64,000 nucleotides of DNA from the NCBI RefSeq assembly GCF_001427525.1, contig NZ_LMGU01000001.1, positions 558,001 to 622,000 on the forward strand, read 5' to 3'. The notes below the pieces were generated by a model. It searched no databases, had not been told where the DNA came from, and worked only from the letters and a program-made list of their open reading frames with translations. This stretch comes from Microbacterium sp. Root61 (GTDB lineage Bacteria > Actinomycetota > Actinomycetes > Actinomycetales > Microbacteriaceae). Made by a program: the position numbers and the translations under genes. Shown in pieces: positions 49,266 to 60,470 of this stretch (position 1 is the stretch's first letter; each line of letters begins with the position of its first letter).

Positions 49266-49621
49266 CCGAGACGGTGGACGAACGGATCGCCCGGGTCGCA
49301 TTCAACGAGCACGGACTCGTCGCGGCCATCATCCAGCAGTGGGACACGCAGGAGGTCCTCATGCTCGGATGGATGGATGCCGAGGCCCTGCGCCGCACGC
49401 TGACCAGCGGTCGCGTCACCTTCTGGTCGCGGTCGCGGCAGGAGTACTGGCGCAAGGGCGACACGTCCGGCAACATCCAGCTGGTGCGCGGTGCGCGGCT
49501 GGACTGCGACGGCGACGCCATCCTGGTGCAGGTGGATCAGGTCGGGCCGGCCTGCCACACCGGCACCCGCACATGCTTCGACGCCGACGACCTCGCTCCT
49601 GTGGAAGGGCCGCAGCCATGA
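49262..49621 (+). CDS. hisI: Phosphoribosyl-AMP cyclohydrolase
   Basis: Zinc-dependent third step of histidine synthesis. The 119-residue protein has [46 protein letters not shown] and HTGTRTCF, with the zinc cysteines. It overlaps hisF upstream and, by an ATGA, the Trp-associated membrane protein downstream. In many relatives trpE lies between these two; here there is no room for it. Confidence 0.96.
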   Translation: MTETVDERIARVAFNEHGLVAAIIQQWDTQEVLMLGWMDAEALRRTLTSGRVTFWSRSRQEYWRKGDTSGNIQLVRGARLDCDGDAILVQVDQVGPACHTGTRTCFDADDLAPVEGPQP

Positions 49622-50217
49622 GTTCCCTCACTGCCCGGGCGCGCCTGGTCGCCGTCGTCGCGACGGTCGCCACGGGTGCGCTGGGCGTGATCTCGTCCAC
49701 GCAGACCTGGTTGAACGTCACGCTCGCCGAGGCGCCGGACCAGGCGCTCCCGATCCCGGGTGCGGCAGCGGTGCCGGTATTGACCGCGCTGAGCCTCGCC
49801 GTGCTCGCGCTCGGCGCCGCACTGTCCATCGTCGGACCTGTACTGCGCTGGGTCTTCGGCGCGATGACGGTCACCATCGCGGCCACGCTCGGCGTGCTCA
49901 CCGCGCAGGTCGCCTTCGCCCATCCTGTCTCCGCCGTGGCGTCCACCGTGACGGCGGCGACCGGCATCGCCGGTGTGGAGGCGGTCGGCGGCCTCATCGC
50001 GACCATCACCGCGACGGCCTGGCCGTATGTCACCCTCGTCGGCTGGCTCGTTCTGCTGGCCGCGGGCATCTTCACCCTCTTCACCGCGCGGTCGTGGCGC
50101 AGCAGCGGTCGCCGCTACCAGACCGACGCGGACACCACGTCGGCAGCGGCATCCCGCCCCCGCGACGCGATCGATTCGTGGGACGACCTGTCGCGCGGCG
50201 ACGACCCCACGAGCTGA
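49618..50217 (+). CDS. Trp biosynthesis-associated membrane protein
   Basis: A 199-residue membrane protein of the actinobacterial family found with trp genes. Four hydrophobic segments are visible at about 9-29, 48-70, 74-98 and 136-160, with a hydrophilic C-terminal tail of about 40 residues. An STQTW motif follows the first segment, as is common in the family. Its molecular role is unknown. It overlaps hisI by ATGA and precedes the HGxxPAAW gene. Confidence 0.85.
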   Translation: MSSLTARARLVAVVATVATGALGVISSTQTWLNVTLAEAPDQALPIPGAAAVPVLTALSLAVLALGAALSIVGPVLRWVFGAMTVTIAATLGVLTAQVAFAHPVSAVASTVTAATGIAGVEAVGGLIATITATAWPYVTLVGWLVLLAAGIFTLFTARSWRSSGRRYQTDADTTSAAASRPRDAIDSWDDLSRGDDPTS

Positions 50218-50224
50218 CCCCCGC

Positions 50225-50230
50225 TAGACT
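50225..50230 (+). promoter_or_regulatory. -10 box (TAGACT) of the HGxxPAAW-trpCBA operon
   Basis: TAGACT lies 44 nt before the ATG at 50275, which has its own AAGGAG ribosome site. Confidence 0.5.
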
Positions 50231-50274
50231 GACCCCGCGCGCGGTTCGCCGCGCCTGCACACCCAAGGAGACCC

Positions 50275-50505
50275 ATGAGCAACCCCATCGGCGACCCCGG
50301 CCACGGTCACTCGCCGGCTGCCTGGACGGCCGTGATCATCATGCTCGTCGCGTTCACGATCGGCACGACGGCCTTCTTCCTCGACCTGCCCTGGCTCGTC
50401 TGGGCCTCTGCCGGTCTCGTGATCGTCGGTCTGCTGGTCGGTTGGGGCATGGCCAAGGCCGGTTACGGCGTCGGCGGCGACAAGTACATCGCGAAAGAGC
50501 ACTGA
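50275..50505 (+). CDS. HGxxPAAW family membrane protein
   Basis: A 76-residue protein containing HGHSPAAW at residues 10-17, the defining motif of a small actinobacterial family encoded next to trpC. Two membrane helices (about 18-37 and 41-62) follow, then a short charged C-terminus. The function is not known. AAGGAG before the ATG is strong, and trpC begins one base after the stop. Confidence 0.9.
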   Translation: MSNPIGDPGHGHSPAAWTAVIIMLVAFTIGTTAFFLDLPWLVWASAGLVIVGLLVGWGMAKAGYGVGGDKYIAKEH

Positions 50506-50506
50506 C

Positions 50507-51283
50507 ATGCTCGCCGACCTCACGGCCGGCGCGGTAGAGGACGCAGAGACACGCGCCTCCGAACGACCCCTCGAGGTCGTCGAGAAGCTCGCACTCGCCC
50601 AGGCGCCCGCGCGTGATGCGTGGGCCGCTCTGGCACCCTCGGACCGCGTCAAGATCATCGCCGAGGTCAAGCGGGCCAGCCCCTCGCGCGGCGACCTCGC
50701 CACCATTCCCGATCCCGCTCTGCAGGCCCGCCTGTACGAGCAGGGGGGCGCCTCGGCGATCTCGGTGCTCACCGAGGGCCGGAAGTTCAAGGGAAGCCTG
50801 GCCGACCTCGAAGCCGTCCGCGCCGGCGTGAGTCTGCCCGTGCTGCGCAAGGACTTCATCGCCACGCCGTACCAGGTGCTCGAAGCCCGCGCGGCCGGAG
50901 CCGACCTCGTGCTGCTCATCGTGGCGGCGCTCGAGCAGCCGCTGCTCGCCGAGCTGCACGCGCTGGTGCGCGAGCTGGGCATGACGCCGCTCGTCGAGAC
51001 CCACTCGGCCGAAGAAGTGGCGCGTGCCGCCGACATCGGCGCGACGCTCATCGGTGTCAACGCCCGCAACCTGTCGACGTTCGAGCTCGATCGCGACCTG
51101 TTCGGCCGTGTGGCGGATCTGATCCCCGCCGGCGCCATCAAGGTCGCCGAATCGGCCGTGCTCACGCCCGCCGACGTGACGCACTATCGCGAAGCCGGTG
51201 CCGACGTCGTCCTCATCGGCGAGGCGCTGGTGACCGGCGACCCGGTCGCCACCCTGCGCTCATTCCTGGGAGAAGCATCATGA
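50507..51283 (+). CDS. trpC: Indole-3-glycerol phosphate synthase
   Basis: Ring-closing step before TrpA. The 258-residue TIM barrel has [13 protein letters not shown] (catalytic Lys), [29 protein letters not shown] and VAESAV. It is a monofunctional enzyme; the PRAI (TrpF or PriA) activity is not fused. It overlaps trpB. Confidence 0.96.
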   Translation: MLADLTAGAVEDAETRASERPLEVVEKLALAQAPARDAWAALAPSDRVKIIAEVKRASPSRGDLATIPDPALQARLYEQGGASAISVLTEGRKFKGSLADLEAVRAGVSLPVLRKDFIATPYQVLEARAAGADLVLLIVAALEQPLLAELHALVRELGMTPLVETHSAEEVARAADIGATLIGVNARNLSTFELDRDLFGRVADLIPAGAIKVAESAVLTPADVTHYREAGADVVLIGEALVTGDPVATLRSFLGEAS

Positions 51284-52491
51284 CCAACCTCCGCGACGCC
51301 AAGGGGCCGTTCTTCGGCGAATTCGGCGGACGGTACATGCCCGAATCGCTCATCGCCGCCATCGACGAGCTCACCGCCGTCTACGAGACCGCGATCGTCG
51401 ACCCGTCATTCCAGGCCGAGCTCGCACGCCTCCTGCACAGCTACGCCGGCCGTCCGTCCGCCATCACCGAGGTGAAGCGCTTCGCCGAGCACGCCGGCGG
51501 TGCCCGTATCTTCCTCAAGCGCGAGGATCTGAACCACACGGGTTCGCACAAGATCAACAACGTGCTCGGCCAGGCGCTGCTGACCAAGCGGCTCGGCAAG
51601 ACGCGCGTGATCGCCGAAACCGGTGCGGGGCAGCACGGCGTCGCCACCGCGACCGCGGCGGCCCTGTTCGGCTTCGAGTGCACGATCTACATGGGCGAGG
51701 TCGACACGCAGCGCCAAGCGCTCAACGTCGCCCGGATGCGGCTCCTCGGCGCCGAGGTCATCCCGGTCAAGACCGGCTCCCGCACGCTCAAGGACGCGAT
51801 CAACGACGCGTACCGCGACTGGGTCGCCAGCGTCGAGACGACCAACTACATCTTCGGCACCGCGGCCGGCCCGCACCCGTTCCCGGCGATGGTGCGCGAC
51901 TTCCAGAAGATCATCGGCGAGGAGGCCCGCGGTCAGCTCCTGACCGAGGCCGGACGCCTGCCCGACGCCGTCGTGGCGTGCGTGGGCGGCGGCTCCAACG
52001 CGATCGGCATGTTCGACGCGTTCCTGGATGACGCGGGCGTCAAGCTCTACGGCGTGGAGGCGGCCGGCGACGGCGTCGACACCGACCGGCACGCGGCATC
52101 CATCGAGCGCGGCCGTCCCGGTGTCCTGCACGGTGCGAAGACCTACGTGCTCCAGGACGAGGACGGGCAGACGATCGAGTCGCACTCGATCTCCGCCGGC
52201 CTGGACTACCCGGGCGTCGGCCCCGAGCACTCCTGGCTCGCCTCGATCGGGCGCGCGGAGTACATCCCCGCGACCGACGACGAGGCCATGCAGGCGCTGC
52301 GCCTGCTGTCCGAGACCGAGGGCATCATCCCCGCGATCGAGTCCGCGCACGCGTTGGCCGGCGCGATCCGCATGGGCCGCGAGATGGGTGCGGACGCCCT
52401 GATCGCGGTGTGCCTCTCCGGCCGCGGCGACAAGGACATGGACACGGCTGCGCAGTACTTCCACCTCTACGACGGGCAGGACCAGCGATGA
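51280..52491 (+). CDS. trpB: Tryptophan synthase beta chain
   Basis: PLP enzyme joining indole and serine. The 403-residue protein has [11 protein letters not shown]91 in HTGSHKINN as PLP lysine, [23 protein letters not shown] for PLP phosphate and [14 protein letters not shown]. Overlaps at both ends couple it to trpC and trpA. Confidence 0.98.
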   Translation: MTNLRDAKGPFFGEFGGRYMPESLIAAIDELTAVYETAIVDPSFQAELARLLHSYAGRPSAITEVKRFAEHAGGARIFLKREDLNHTGSHKINNVLGQALLTKRLGKTRVIAETGAGQHGVATATAAALFGFECTIYMGEVDTQRQALNVARMRLLGAEVIPVKTGSRTLKDAINDAYRDWVASVETTNYIFGTAAGPHPFPAMVRDFQKIIGEEARGQLLTEAGRLPDAVVACVGGGSNAIGMFDAFLDDAGVKLYGVEAAGDGVDTDRHAASIERGRPGVLHGAKTYVLQDEDGQTIESHSISAGLDYPGVGPEHSWLASIGRAEYIPATDDEAMQALRLLSETEGIIPAIESAHALAGAIRMGREMGADALIAVCLSGRGDKDMDTAAQYFHLYDGQDQR

Positions 52492-53285
52492 GCTCTCGGG
52501 TCTCCGCGGCGATCGCCGCCGCACGCGCCGAAGGGCGCGGCGTCCTGGTGGGCTACTTGCCGGTCGGGTTCCCCGACCTGCAGACGAGCATCGACGCCGC
52601 CGTCACCCTTGCGGAGAACGGCGCCGACATCATCGAGCTCGGCCCGCCGTACTCCGACCCGGTGATGGACGGCGTGATCATCCAGGAGGCCACGCAGGCC
52701 GCCCTGGCGGCCGGGTTCCGGCAGCGCGACCTGTTCACCGCCGTCCGTGAGATCACCCGCCGCGTGGACGTGCCCGTCCTGGTCATGACGTACTGGAACC
52801 CGGTCATGCAGTACGGCGTCGACCGGTATGCCGACGACCTCCTCGCCGCCGGCGGCGCCGGGCTCATCACGCCCGACATCACGCCCGAGGCCGCGCAGGA
52901 CTGGATCGACGCAAGCATCCGCACCGGCCTGGACCGCGTGTTCCTCGCCGCGCCGACCTCGACCGACGAGCGCCTGGATCTCGTGATCCAGAACTCGACC
53001 GGCTTCGTGTACACCGTGTCGACCATGGGCATCACGGGGGAAAGGGCCGAGTTGGATGCCGCCGCCCGCACTCTTGTCGGACGGCTGCGCGCCCGCGGCG
53101 TCGAGCACGCGTGCGTCGGCATCGGCATCTCCAACGCCGAACAGATCGCCGGCGTGCTCGAGTACGCCGACGGCGCGATCGTCGGCACCGCACTGGTGCG
53201 CGCGCTGCGTGACGGCGGCCTCGAAGAACTCGCCGCCACGACCCGCGCGCTTGCCGCGGGAACGTCTCTCGGCGCACAGAACTAG
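52488..53285 (+). CDS. trpA: Tryptophan synthase alpha chain
   Basis: Releases indole for TrpB. The 265-residue protein has the two catalytic acids E50 and D57 in [22 protein letters not shown], and [13 protein letters not shown]. The usual GIPFSDP is GPPYSDP here. The TAG stop forms the first bases of the lgt -10 box. Confidence 0.96.
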   Translation: MSSRVSAAIAAARAEGRGVLVGYLPVGFPDLQTSIDAAVTLAENGADIIELGPPYSDPVMDGVIIQEATQAALAAGFRQRDLFTAVREITRRVDVPVLVMTYWNPVMQYGVDRYADDLLAAGGAGLITPDITPEAAQDWIDASIRTGLDRVFLAAPTSTDERLDLVIQNSTGFVYTVSTMGITGERAELDAAARTLVGRLRARGVEHACVGIGISNAEQIAGVLEYADGAIVGTALVRALRDGGLEELAATTRALAAGTSLGAQN

Positions 53286-53288
53286 ACT
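53283..53288 (+). promoter_or_regulatory. -10 box (TAGACT) of lgt overlapping the trpA stop
   Basis: The TAG stop of trpA (53283-53285) is the start of TAGACT. Transcription would begin near 53295, giving a leader of about 44 nt with AAGGA before lgt. Confidence 0.5.
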
Positions 53289-53338
53289 CTCTTCGTCGGT
53301 CACACGCCGGCATCCCCCTCAGCAAGGATGATCCCTTC

Positions 53339-54310
53339 ATGATGAACGCCGCCCTCAGCGTCGTGGCCAGTATCCCGAGCCCGTCGGTCAGCTACATCGA
53401 CATCGGTCCCCTGCGCATCCACTTCTACGCCCTGTGCATCATCGCGGGCATCATCGTCGCGGTCCTGCTGACGAATCACCGCCTGACCAAGCGCGGCGCC
53501 GAGCCGTGGGTGGTCATCGACATCTCGCTGATCGCCGTGCCCTTCGGCATCATCGGCGCGCGCATCTTCCACGTGCTGACGCACCCTGGGTTCTACTTCG
53601 GCGAAGGAGCCAACCCCTGGGCGGTGTTCTTCATCTGGGAGGGCGGCATCGCGATCTTCGGTGCGCTCATCGGCGGTGCCGTGGGTGCATGGCTCGGCTG
53701 CAAGTGGACCGGCATCCGATTCTGGACATTCGCCGACGCATTGGCGCCAGGTCTGATCATCGCGCAGGCGCTCGGGCGCTTCGGCAACTGGTTCAACAGT
53801 GAGCTGTTCGGTCTGCCCACCGACCTGCCCTGGGGCCTGGAGATCGACAGCGACAACTCCGCCTTCCCTCCCGGACTCGAGGCCGGCACGCTGTTCCACC
53901 CCACCTTCCTCTACGAGGTGATCTGGAACCTGCTCGGCGCCGTCGTCATCATCTGGGTGGGCAACAAGTTCCGCCTGCAGTGGGGCCGCCAGTTCGCGAT
54001 CTACCTCATCTGGTACTGCTCCGGCCGCATCGTCTGGGAGTCGATCCGCATCGATCCGAGCGAGATCTACTTCGGTCTGCGCACCAACGTGTGGGCTGCG
54101 ATCGTCGGCGTGATCGTCGGCCTCGTGATCTTCTTCGTGCAGAAGCGCCGCCACCCGGGATTCGAGCCTTCGCCGTATATGACGGGACGCGAGTGGAAGG
54201 GCGGCGACACTGTACAATCGCAAGACACCACTGACTTCGTCGATGTGAGCGAGCCGCCCACCTCCGAAGCCATCGAGGGCACCGCCACAAGCACCGTCGT
54301 CACGAAGTAG
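53339..54310 (+). CDS. lgt: Prolipoprotein diacylglyceryl transferase
   Basis: Multi-span membrane enzyme that adds diacylglyceryl to the lipobox cysteine. The 323-residue protein has about seven hydrophobic segments, the Lgt signature [28 protein letters not shown] and HPTFLYE. The C-terminal 45 residues are hydrophilic, with Thr and Ser. Two adjacent ATGs (53339, 53342) could serve; AAGGA lies 10 nt upstream. Confidence 0.96.
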   Translation: MMNAALSVVASIPSPSVSYIDIGPLRIHFYALCIIAGIIVAVLLTNHRLTKRGAEPWVVIDISLIAVPFGIIGARIFHVLTHPGFYFGEGANPWAVFFIWEGGIAIFGALIGGAVGAWLGCKWTGIRFWTFADALAPGLIIAQALGRFGNWFNSELFGLPTDLPWGLEIDSDNSAFPPGLEAGTLFHPTFLYEVIWNLLGAVVIIWVGNKFRLQWGRQFAIYLIWYCSGRIVWESIRIDPSEIYFGLRTNVWAAIVGVIVGLVIFFVQKRRHPGFEPSPYMTGREWKGGDTVQSQDTTDFVDVSEPPTSEAIEGTATSTVVTK

Positions 54311-54378
54311 CGAGAGCACTTCAGCTAGCACAGGGCCGACGTCGTCCCATCTTGAGTATCAATGTGAGGACGGTAGGA

Positions 54379-57300
54379 ATGTCATCGACCCCCCGTCACA
54401 GCGCCGTCGGTATGCCGGCGCCCGGTGATTTTCCCGCGAAGCAGGGGATGTACAACCCCGCCTTCGAGAAGGACGCCTGTGGCCTGGCCATGGTCGCGAC
54501 CCTGCGGGGTGAGCCGGGGCACGACATCATCGACCTCGCGCTGACCGCGCTGCGCAACCTCGAGCACCGTGGTGCGATCGGCTCTGACGCCGGAACCGGC
54601 GATGGCGCCGGCATCCTGACGCAGATGCCGGACGCGTTCCTGCGTGCCGTCGTCGACTTCGACCTGCCGCCGGTGGGGGAGTACGCCGCGGGCATGATCT
54701 TCCTGCCGCTGGATGACGCCGCACGTGCTGAGCAGAAGGCCGGCATCGAGCGGATCGCGGCATCCGAGGGTGTCCTCATCCACGGATGGCGCCACGTGCC
54801 GACCGCGCCGGAGCACCTCGGCAAACTCGCCTTCGACGCCCGCCCCGCCTTCGAGCAGCTGTTCGTGTCGGTTCCGGCAGCGCCGGGGCAGGCCGTGCTG
54901 TCGGGCATCGCCCTCGACCGCCGCGTCTATCGCTTGAGCAAGCGCGCGCGCCGCGAACTGGACGCGTACTTCGTGTCGCTGTCCGCGCGCACGCTCGGTT
55001 ACAAGGGCATGGTCACCACGCTGCAGCTGGAGCCGTTCTTCCCCGATCTGCAGGACGAGCGCTTCGCGTCCGAGCTCGCCGTCGTGCACTCGCGCTACTC
55101 CACCAACACGTTCCCGTCCTGGCCGCTCGCGCAGCCGCTGCGCATGCTCGCGCACAACGGCGAGATCAACACGGTCAACGGCAACCGCAACTGGATGCGG
55201 GCGCGCCAGTCGCAGCTCGAGTCCGAACTCATCGGCGATCTCGGTCCGCTGTTGCCGATCTGCACGGTGGGCGCCAGCGACTCCGCCTCCTTCGACGAGG
55301 TCCTCGAGCTGCTCACCCTCACCGGCCGCAGCCTGCCTCACGCGATCATGATGATGGTGCCGGAGGCATACGAGAAGCAGGCCGACATCGCGCCGAAGCT
55401 GCGCTCGTTCTACGACTACCACTCGCTCCAGATGGAGCCGTGGGATGGCCCGGCCGCCCTCATCTTCACCGACGGCACGCTCGTCGGTGCGACGCTGGAC
55501 CGCAACGGCCTGCGCCCCGGTCGCTGGACCGAGACCACCGACGGACTCGTCGTCATCGGCAGCGAGACCGGTGTGCTCGACTTCGCTCCGGAGCGCATCA
55601 AGCGCCGCGGACGTCTGCGTCCCGGTCGGATGTTCCTCGTCGACACGGCCGCCGGCCGGATCATCGAGGACGACGAGATCAAGACCCAGCTCTCCGAGAT
55701 GGAGCCGTGGCAGGAATGGCTCGACCGGGGCACAGTGCGTCTGGCCGACCTCCCCGAGCGCGAGCACATCGTGCACCCGATCGCCTCGATCACACGTCGC
55801 CAGCGCACCTTCGGCTACACCGAGGAGGAGGTCCGCATCCTCCTGACCCCGATGGGCCAGAACGGTGCGGAGCCGCTCGGCGCCATGGGCAGCGACACCC
55901 CGATCGCCGTGCTCAGCGAGCGCCCGCGACTGCTGTTCGACTACTTCACGCAGCAGTTCGCGCAGGTCACCAACCCGCCGCTGGATGCGATCCGCGAAGA
56001 GGTCGTCACGAGTCTGAAGCTCGGACTCGGGCCTGAGCGCAACCTCCTCGAGTGGGGCCCGGACCACGCCCGGTCGGTGACGCTCGACTTCCCGGTGATC
56101 GACAACGACGAGCTCGCGAAGATCCAGCACATCCACCGTGCGCTGCCTGACCGCTCCAGTGTCACCATCCGCGGGCTCTATCACTTCGACGCCGGCCCGC
56201 ACACGATGAAGGAGCGCATCACGGAGATGTGCGCCGAGGTCGATCAGGCGATCGCCGGCGGCGCGGAGTTCATCATCCTGTCCGACCGCGACTCGAACAA
56301 GGACCTCGTCCCGATCCCGTCGCTGCTGATGGTCTCGGCCATCCACCACCACCTGATCCGGCAGCAGAACCGCATGAAGGTCGGCCTGATCGTCGAGGCG
56401 GGTGACGTCCGCGAGGTCCACCACGTCGCGACACTGATCGGCTACGGCGCATCCGCCGTCAACCCGTACCTGGCGATGGAGACCGTCGAGTACCTCGCCC
56501 GCGCGGGGTACATCACCGGGATCACGCCGGAGAAGGCTGTCAAGAACCTGATCTACGCGCTCGGCAAGGGCGTTCTGAAGATCATGTCGAAGATGGGTAT
56601 CTCCACGGTGGGGTCGTACGCGGGCGCCCAGGTGTTCGAGGCGATCGGTCTCGGACAGCAGTTCATCGACGCGTACTTCACCGGCACCGAGACCAAGCTC
56701 GGCGGCATCGACATCGAGCAGATCGCGGCCGAGAACCAGGCCCGCCACGACTTCGCCTACCCGGAGGACGGCGCGGCACGTGCGCACGAGCGGCTGTGGA
56801 CCGGCGGCGAGTACCAGTGGCGCCGCGACGGCTCCCCGCACCTCTTCAACCCCGACACCGTGTTCCGGCTGCAGCACTCCACCCGCACCCGGCGCTACGA
56901 CATCTTCCGCGAGTACACGAAGCTCGTGGACGACCAGGCTGCCGAGCTGAAGACCCTCCGCGGCCTGTTCACGCTGCGCACCGCGGGTCGCACTCCGGTG
57001 CCCCTGGACGAGGTCGAGCCGGTGTCGTCGATCGTGAAGCGCTTCTCCACCGGAGCGATGAGCTACGGCTCGATCTCCAAGGAAGCCCACGAGACGCTCG
57101 CCATCGCGATGAACTCGATCGGCGCCAAGTCCAACACGGGGGAGGGCGGCGAAGACGTCGACCGTCTGCTGGACCCGCAGCGTCGCAGCTCGATCAAGCA
57201 GGTCGCATCGGGTCGGTTCGGCGTCACGAGCCTCTACCTGACGCAGTCCGACGACATCCAGATCAAGCTCGCCCAGGGTGCCAAGCCGGGGGAGGGCGGT

Positions 57301-58968
57301 CAGCTGCCGCCCACCAAGGTGTACCCCTGGGTCGCGCGGACGCGCCACGCGACCGCGGGCGTCGGGCTGATCTCGCCGCCGCCGCACCACGACATCTACT
57401 CGATCGAAGACCTCAAGCAGCTCATCTTCGACCTGAAGCGCTCCAACCCCGAAGCACGCATCCACACGAAGCTCGTCAGCCAGTCGGGCATCGGTGCGGT
57501 GGCCGCCGGCGTTGCGAAGGCGCTGAGCGACGTCATCCTGGTCTCCGGACACGATGGCGGCACGGGCGCGAGCCCGCTGAACTCGCTCAAGCACGCAGGT
57601 ACGCCGTGGGAGCTCGGCCTGGCCGAGACGCAGCAGACCCTCATGCTCAACAACATGCGCGACCGCGTGGTCGTGCAGGTCGACGGGCAGCTCAAGACCG
57701 GCCGCGACGTCGTCATCGGCGCGCTGCTGGGTGCCGAGGAGTTCGGCTTCGCCACCGCTCCGCTGGTGGTGTCCGGCTGCATCATGATGCGCGTCTGCCA
57801 CCTCGACACCTGCCCGGTCGGCGTGGCTACCCAGAACCCGGTGCTGCGCGAGCGGTTCAGCGGCAAGCCCGAGTTCGTCGTCAACTTCATGGAGTTCATC
57901 GCCGAAGAGGTGCGCGAGTACCTCGCCGAGCTGGGCTTCCGTACGCTGGACGAGGCGGTCGGTCACCACGAGCTGCTCGACGTGAACGGTGCGGTCGACC
58001 ACTGGAAGGCGAACGGCTTGGACCTGACGCCGATCCTGGAGGGCCCGGCCTTCTCCGAGGACGAGCCGCGCCGCAACTTCCGCGCGCAGGACCACGAGCT
58101 CGACGAGCACTTCGATGTGCCGGTCATCGCGCAGGCGCAGAGCGTCATCGAACACGGCGGCCAGATCGTCCTCGATCTACCCATCCGCAACACGGCGCGC
58201 GCCGTCGGCACGATGCTCGGCAACCGGGTCACCAAGGTGCACGGCGAGAACGGCCTGCCGTCCGGGTCGATCACACTGAACCTGACGGGTTCGGCGGGCC
58301 AGTCCTTCGGCGCGTTCATGCCCGCGGGCATCACACTGCGGCTCGAAGGCGACTCGAACGACTACGTGGGTAAGGGGCTGTCGGGCGGCCAGATCGTCAT
58401 CCGGCCGCCGCGCACGGCGACCTTCGACCCGTCGCAGAACGTCATCGCGGGCAACGTGATCGGCTACGGCGCGACGCAGGGGACGATGTTCCTCGGCGGC
58501 GTCGTGGGCGAGCGCTTCTTCGTCCGCAACTCCGGCGCCACCGCGGTGGTGGAGGGCGTGGGCGACCACGCGCTGGAATACATGACCGGCGGGCTCGCGG
58601 TCATCCTCGGCGAGACGGGGCGCAACCTCGGTGCCGGCATGAGCGGTGGCTCGGCGTACATCTACAAGCTGGATCGTGCGCTGGTCAATCGCGAGGCGCT
58701 GGCGGCCGGTGAACTCGAACTCGGCGAGCTCGGCTCGGGCGATGTCGAGATCCTGCGCGACCTGCTCGAGCAGCATGCCGCCGAGACCGGTTCGGCATTG
58801 GCTGGGCGCATGCTGGCCGACTTCGAGAACGAATCACTCAACTTCGTCCGAGTGCTGCCGCGTGACTACGCGGCGGTGCTGCAGACCCGTCAAGATGCGG
58901 TCGCGGAGGGGCTCGACCCCGACGGCGACGTCGTCTGGACCCGCATCCTGGAGGTGACCGGTGGCTGA
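54379..58968 (+). CDS. gltB: Glutamate synthase large subunit
   Basis: NADPH-type GOGAT alpha subunit (1529 residues). Domains in order: class II amidotransferase with processed N-terminal-type C34 in KDACGLAM, a central linker domain, an FMN-binding synthase barrel with [12 protein letters not shown], 3Fe-4S ligands C1134, C1140 and C1145 in the [12 protein letters not shown] stretch, and the C-terminal beta-helix domain. A leader of about 33 residues would be removed before C34. The ATG at 54379 follows GGTAGGA directly after GAGGACG; an in-frame TTG at 54352 is less likely. It overlaps gltD by 8 nt. Confidence 0.97.
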   Translation: MSSTPRHSAVGMPAPGDFPAKQGMYNPAFEKDACGLAMVATLRGEPGHDIIDLALTALRNLEHRGAIGSDAGTGDGAGILTQMPDAFLRAVVDFDLPPVGEYAAGMIFLPLDDAARAEQKAGIERIAASEGVLIHGWRHVPTAPEHLGKLAFDARPAFEQLFVSVPAAPGQAVLSGIALDRRVYRLSKRARRELDAYFVSLSARTLGYKGMVTTLQLEPFFPDLQDERFASELAVVHSRYSTNTFPSWPLAQPLRMLAHNGEINTVNGNRNWMRARQSQLESELIGDLGPLLPICTVGASDSASFDEVLELLTLTGRSLPHAIMMMVPEAYEKQADIAPKLRSFYDYHSLQMEPWDGPAALIFTDGTLVGATLDRNGLRPGRWTETTDGLVVIGSETGVLDFAPERIKRRGRLRPGRMFLVDTAAGRIIEDDEIKTQLSEMEPWQEWLDRGTVRLADLPEREHIVHPIASITRRQRTFGYTEEEVRILLTPMGQNGAEPLGAMGSDTPIAVLSERPRLLFDYFTQQFAQVTNPPLDAIREEVVTSLKLGLGPERNLLEWGPDHARSVTLDFPVIDNDELAKIQHIHRALPDRSSVTIRGLYHFDAGPHTMKERITEMCAEVDQAIAGGAEFIILSDRDSNKDLVPIPSLLMVSAIHHHLIRQQNRMKVGLIVEAGDVREVHHVATLIGYGASAVNPYLAMETVEYLARAGYITGITPEKAVKNLIYALGKGVLKIMSKMGISTVGSYAGAQVFEAIGLGQQFIDAYFTGTETKLGGIDIEQIAAENQARHDFAYPEDGAARAHERLWTGGEYQWRRDGSPHLFNPDTVFRLQHSTRTRRYDIFREYTKLVDDQAAELKTLRGLFTLRTAGRTPVPLDEVEPVSSIVKRFSTGAMSYGSISKEAHETLAIAMNSIGAKSNTGEGGEDVDRLLDPQRRSSIKQVASGRFGVTSLYLTQSDDIQIKLAQGAKPGEGGQLPPTKVYPWVARTRHATAGVGLISPPPHHDIYSIEDLKQLIFDLKRSNPEARIHTKLVSQSGIGAVAAGVAKALSDVILVSGHDGGTGASPLNSLKHAGTPWELGLAETQQTLMLNNMRDRVVVQVDGQLKTGRDVVIGALLGAEEFGFATAPLVVSGCIMMRVCHLDTCPVGVATQNPVLRERFSGKPEFVVNFMEFIAEEVREYLAELGFRTLDEAVGHHELLDVNGAVDHWKANGLDLTPILEGPAFSEDEPRRNFRAQDHELDEHFDVPVIAQAQSVIEHGGQIVLDLPIRNTARAVGTMLGNRVTKVHGENGLPSGSITLNLTGSAGQSFGAFMPAGITLRLEGDSNDYVGKGLSGGQIVIRPPRTATFDPSQNVIAGNVIGYGATQGTMFLGGVVGERFFVRNSGATAVVEGVGDHALEYMTGGLAVILGETGRNLGAGMSGGSAYIYKLDRALVNREALAAGELELGELGSGDVEILRDLLEQHAAETGSALAGRMLADFENESLNFVRVLPRDYAAVLQTRQDAVAEGLDPDGDVVWTRILEVTGG

Positions 58969-60427
58969 CCCCAAGGGCTTCATGAAGGTGACGGAGCGCG
59001 AGCTTCCCGCCCGTCGTCCCGTACCCGTGCGGATCATGGACTGGAAAGAGGTCTACGAGCCCGGCGACACCGCCGTGCTCCGCCGCCAGGCCGGCCGCTG
59101 CATGGACTGCGGTGTGCCGTTCTGCCACCAGGGCTGCCCGCTCGGCAACCTCATTCCGGAGTGGAACGACCTGACCTGGCGCGGCGAGGGCCGCTCGGCG
59201 ATCGAGCGCCTGCACGCGACCAACAACTTCCCCGAGTTCACCGGGCGCCTGTGCCCGGCTCCCTGCGAGAGCTCGTGCGTGCTCGGCATCAACCAGCCGG
59301 CCGTCACGATCAAGCAGATCGAGGTGTCGATCGTCGATGACGCATTCGGCAACGGATGGGTCGAGCCTGAGCCCCCGGCCCGTCTGACCGGCAAGACCGT
59401 CGCAGTCGTCGGCTCCGGCCCTGCCGGCCTCGCGGCCGCACAGCAGCTCACGCGCGCCGGCCACACCGTCGCCGTGTTCGAGCGGGACGACCGCATCGGC
59501 GGCCTGCTGCGGTACGGCATCCCCGACTTCAAGATGGAGAAGCGCCACCTCGAGGCGCGACTGCGCCAGATGCGCGACGAAGGAACCCGGTTCCGCGCCG
59601 GTGTCGAGATCGGCGTCGACATCACGTGGGACGACCTGCACAACCGGTACGACGCCGTCGTGATCGCCACTGGATCGACAGTGCCGCGCGACCTCGCCAT
59701 CCCCGGCCGCGACCTCGCCGGCGTGCACTTCGCCATGGAGTACCTCGTCGAGTCGAACAAGGCGACCGCGGGCGACCGCGTGCCGCACCAGATCTCGGCC
59801 GAGGGCAAGCACGTTATCGTCATCGGCGGCGGCGACACCGGTGCCGACTGCATCGGCACCGCGCACCGCCAGGGCGCGCTCAGCGTGACCAACCTCGCCA
59901 TCGGCAAGCAGCCCCCCGGGACACGTCCCGAGGCGCAGCCGTGGCCGATGATGCCCCTCCTGTTCGAGGTGTCCTCCGCCCACGAAGAAGGCGGAGAGCG
60001 CGAATTCCTCGCCTCGACCGTCGAGTTCCTCTCGAACGACGTGGGGGAGGTGCGCGCACTGCGCGTGGCCGAGACCGAGTACGTCGACGGTCGTCGCGTT
60101 CCGAAGAGCGGCACCGAGCGCGAGATCCCCGCGGATCTCGTGCTGATCGCGATGGGCTTCACCGGCCCGGAGCAGACGACGGTGCTTGACCAGCTGGGCA
60201 CCCAGTTCACCGACCGCGGCAACCTCCAGCGCGCAGACGATTACCAGGCGACCGCTTCCGGCGTCTTCGTCGCCGGGGATGCGGGCCGCGGTCAGTCCCT
60301 CATCGTGTGGGCGATCGCCGAAGGACGCGCGGCCGCAGCACATGTTGACGAATACCTCATGGGCAAGACGGCGCTACCCGCGCCGGTGCGCCCTACCGAT
60401 GTCGCCATCGGCCTGCAGCACGCGTAG
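58961..60427 (+). CDS. gltD: Glutamate synthase small subunit
   Basis: Beta subunit that passes electrons from NAD(P)H via FAD and Fe-S centres to GltB. The 488-residue protein has an N-terminal 4Fe-4S domain with C47, C50, C55 and C59 ([13 protein letters not shown]) and [12 protein letters not shown], the FAD site [17 protein letters not shown] and the NAD(P) site [15 protein letters not shown]. The GTG start overlaps gltB. The TAG stop is part of the pyk promoter. Confidence 0.97.
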   Translation: MADPKGFMKVTERELPARRPVPVRIMDWKEVYEPGDTAVLRRQAGRCMDCGVPFCHQGCPLGNLIPEWNDLTWRGEGRSAIERLHATNNFPEFTGRLCPAPCESSCVLGINQPAVTIKQIEVSIVDDAFGNGWVEPEPPARLTGKTVAVVGSGPAGLAAAQQLTRAGHTVAVFERDDRIGGLLRYGIPDFKMEKRHLEARLRQMRDEGTRFRAGVEIGVDITWDDLHNRYDAVVIATGSTVPRDLAIPGRDLAGVHFAMEYLVESNKATAGDRVPHQISAEGKHVIVIGGGDTGADCIGTAHRQGALSVTNLAIGKQPPGTRPEAQPWPMMPLLFEVSSAHEEGGEREFLASTVEFLSNDVGEVRALRVAETEYVDGRRVPKSGTEREIPADLVLIAMGFTGPEQTTVLDQLGTQFTDRGNLQRADDYQATASGVFVAGDAGRGQSLIVWAIAEGRAAAAHVDEYLMGKTALPAPVRPTDVAIGLQHA

Positions 60428-60430
60428 GCT
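60425..60430 (+). promoter_or_regulatory. -10 box (TAGGCT) of pyk overlapping the gltD stop
   Basis: The TAG stop of gltD (60425-60427) begins TAGGCT. Transcription would start near 60437, 34 nt before the pyk ATG. Confidence 0.45.
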
Positions 60431-60470
60431 TGCCAGGCCTTTCCGACCCGAAACCCCGGAGTATATACGG

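Noticed and set aside
54352..54378. TTG start for gltB at 54352
   Set aside because: The ATG at 54379 has a better ribosome site (GAGGACGGTAGGA) and the extra residues match no family feature.
54382..58155. Long open frame antisense to gltB
   Set aside because: Same cause as for carB; composition is typical of a shadow frame and gltB is fully intact.
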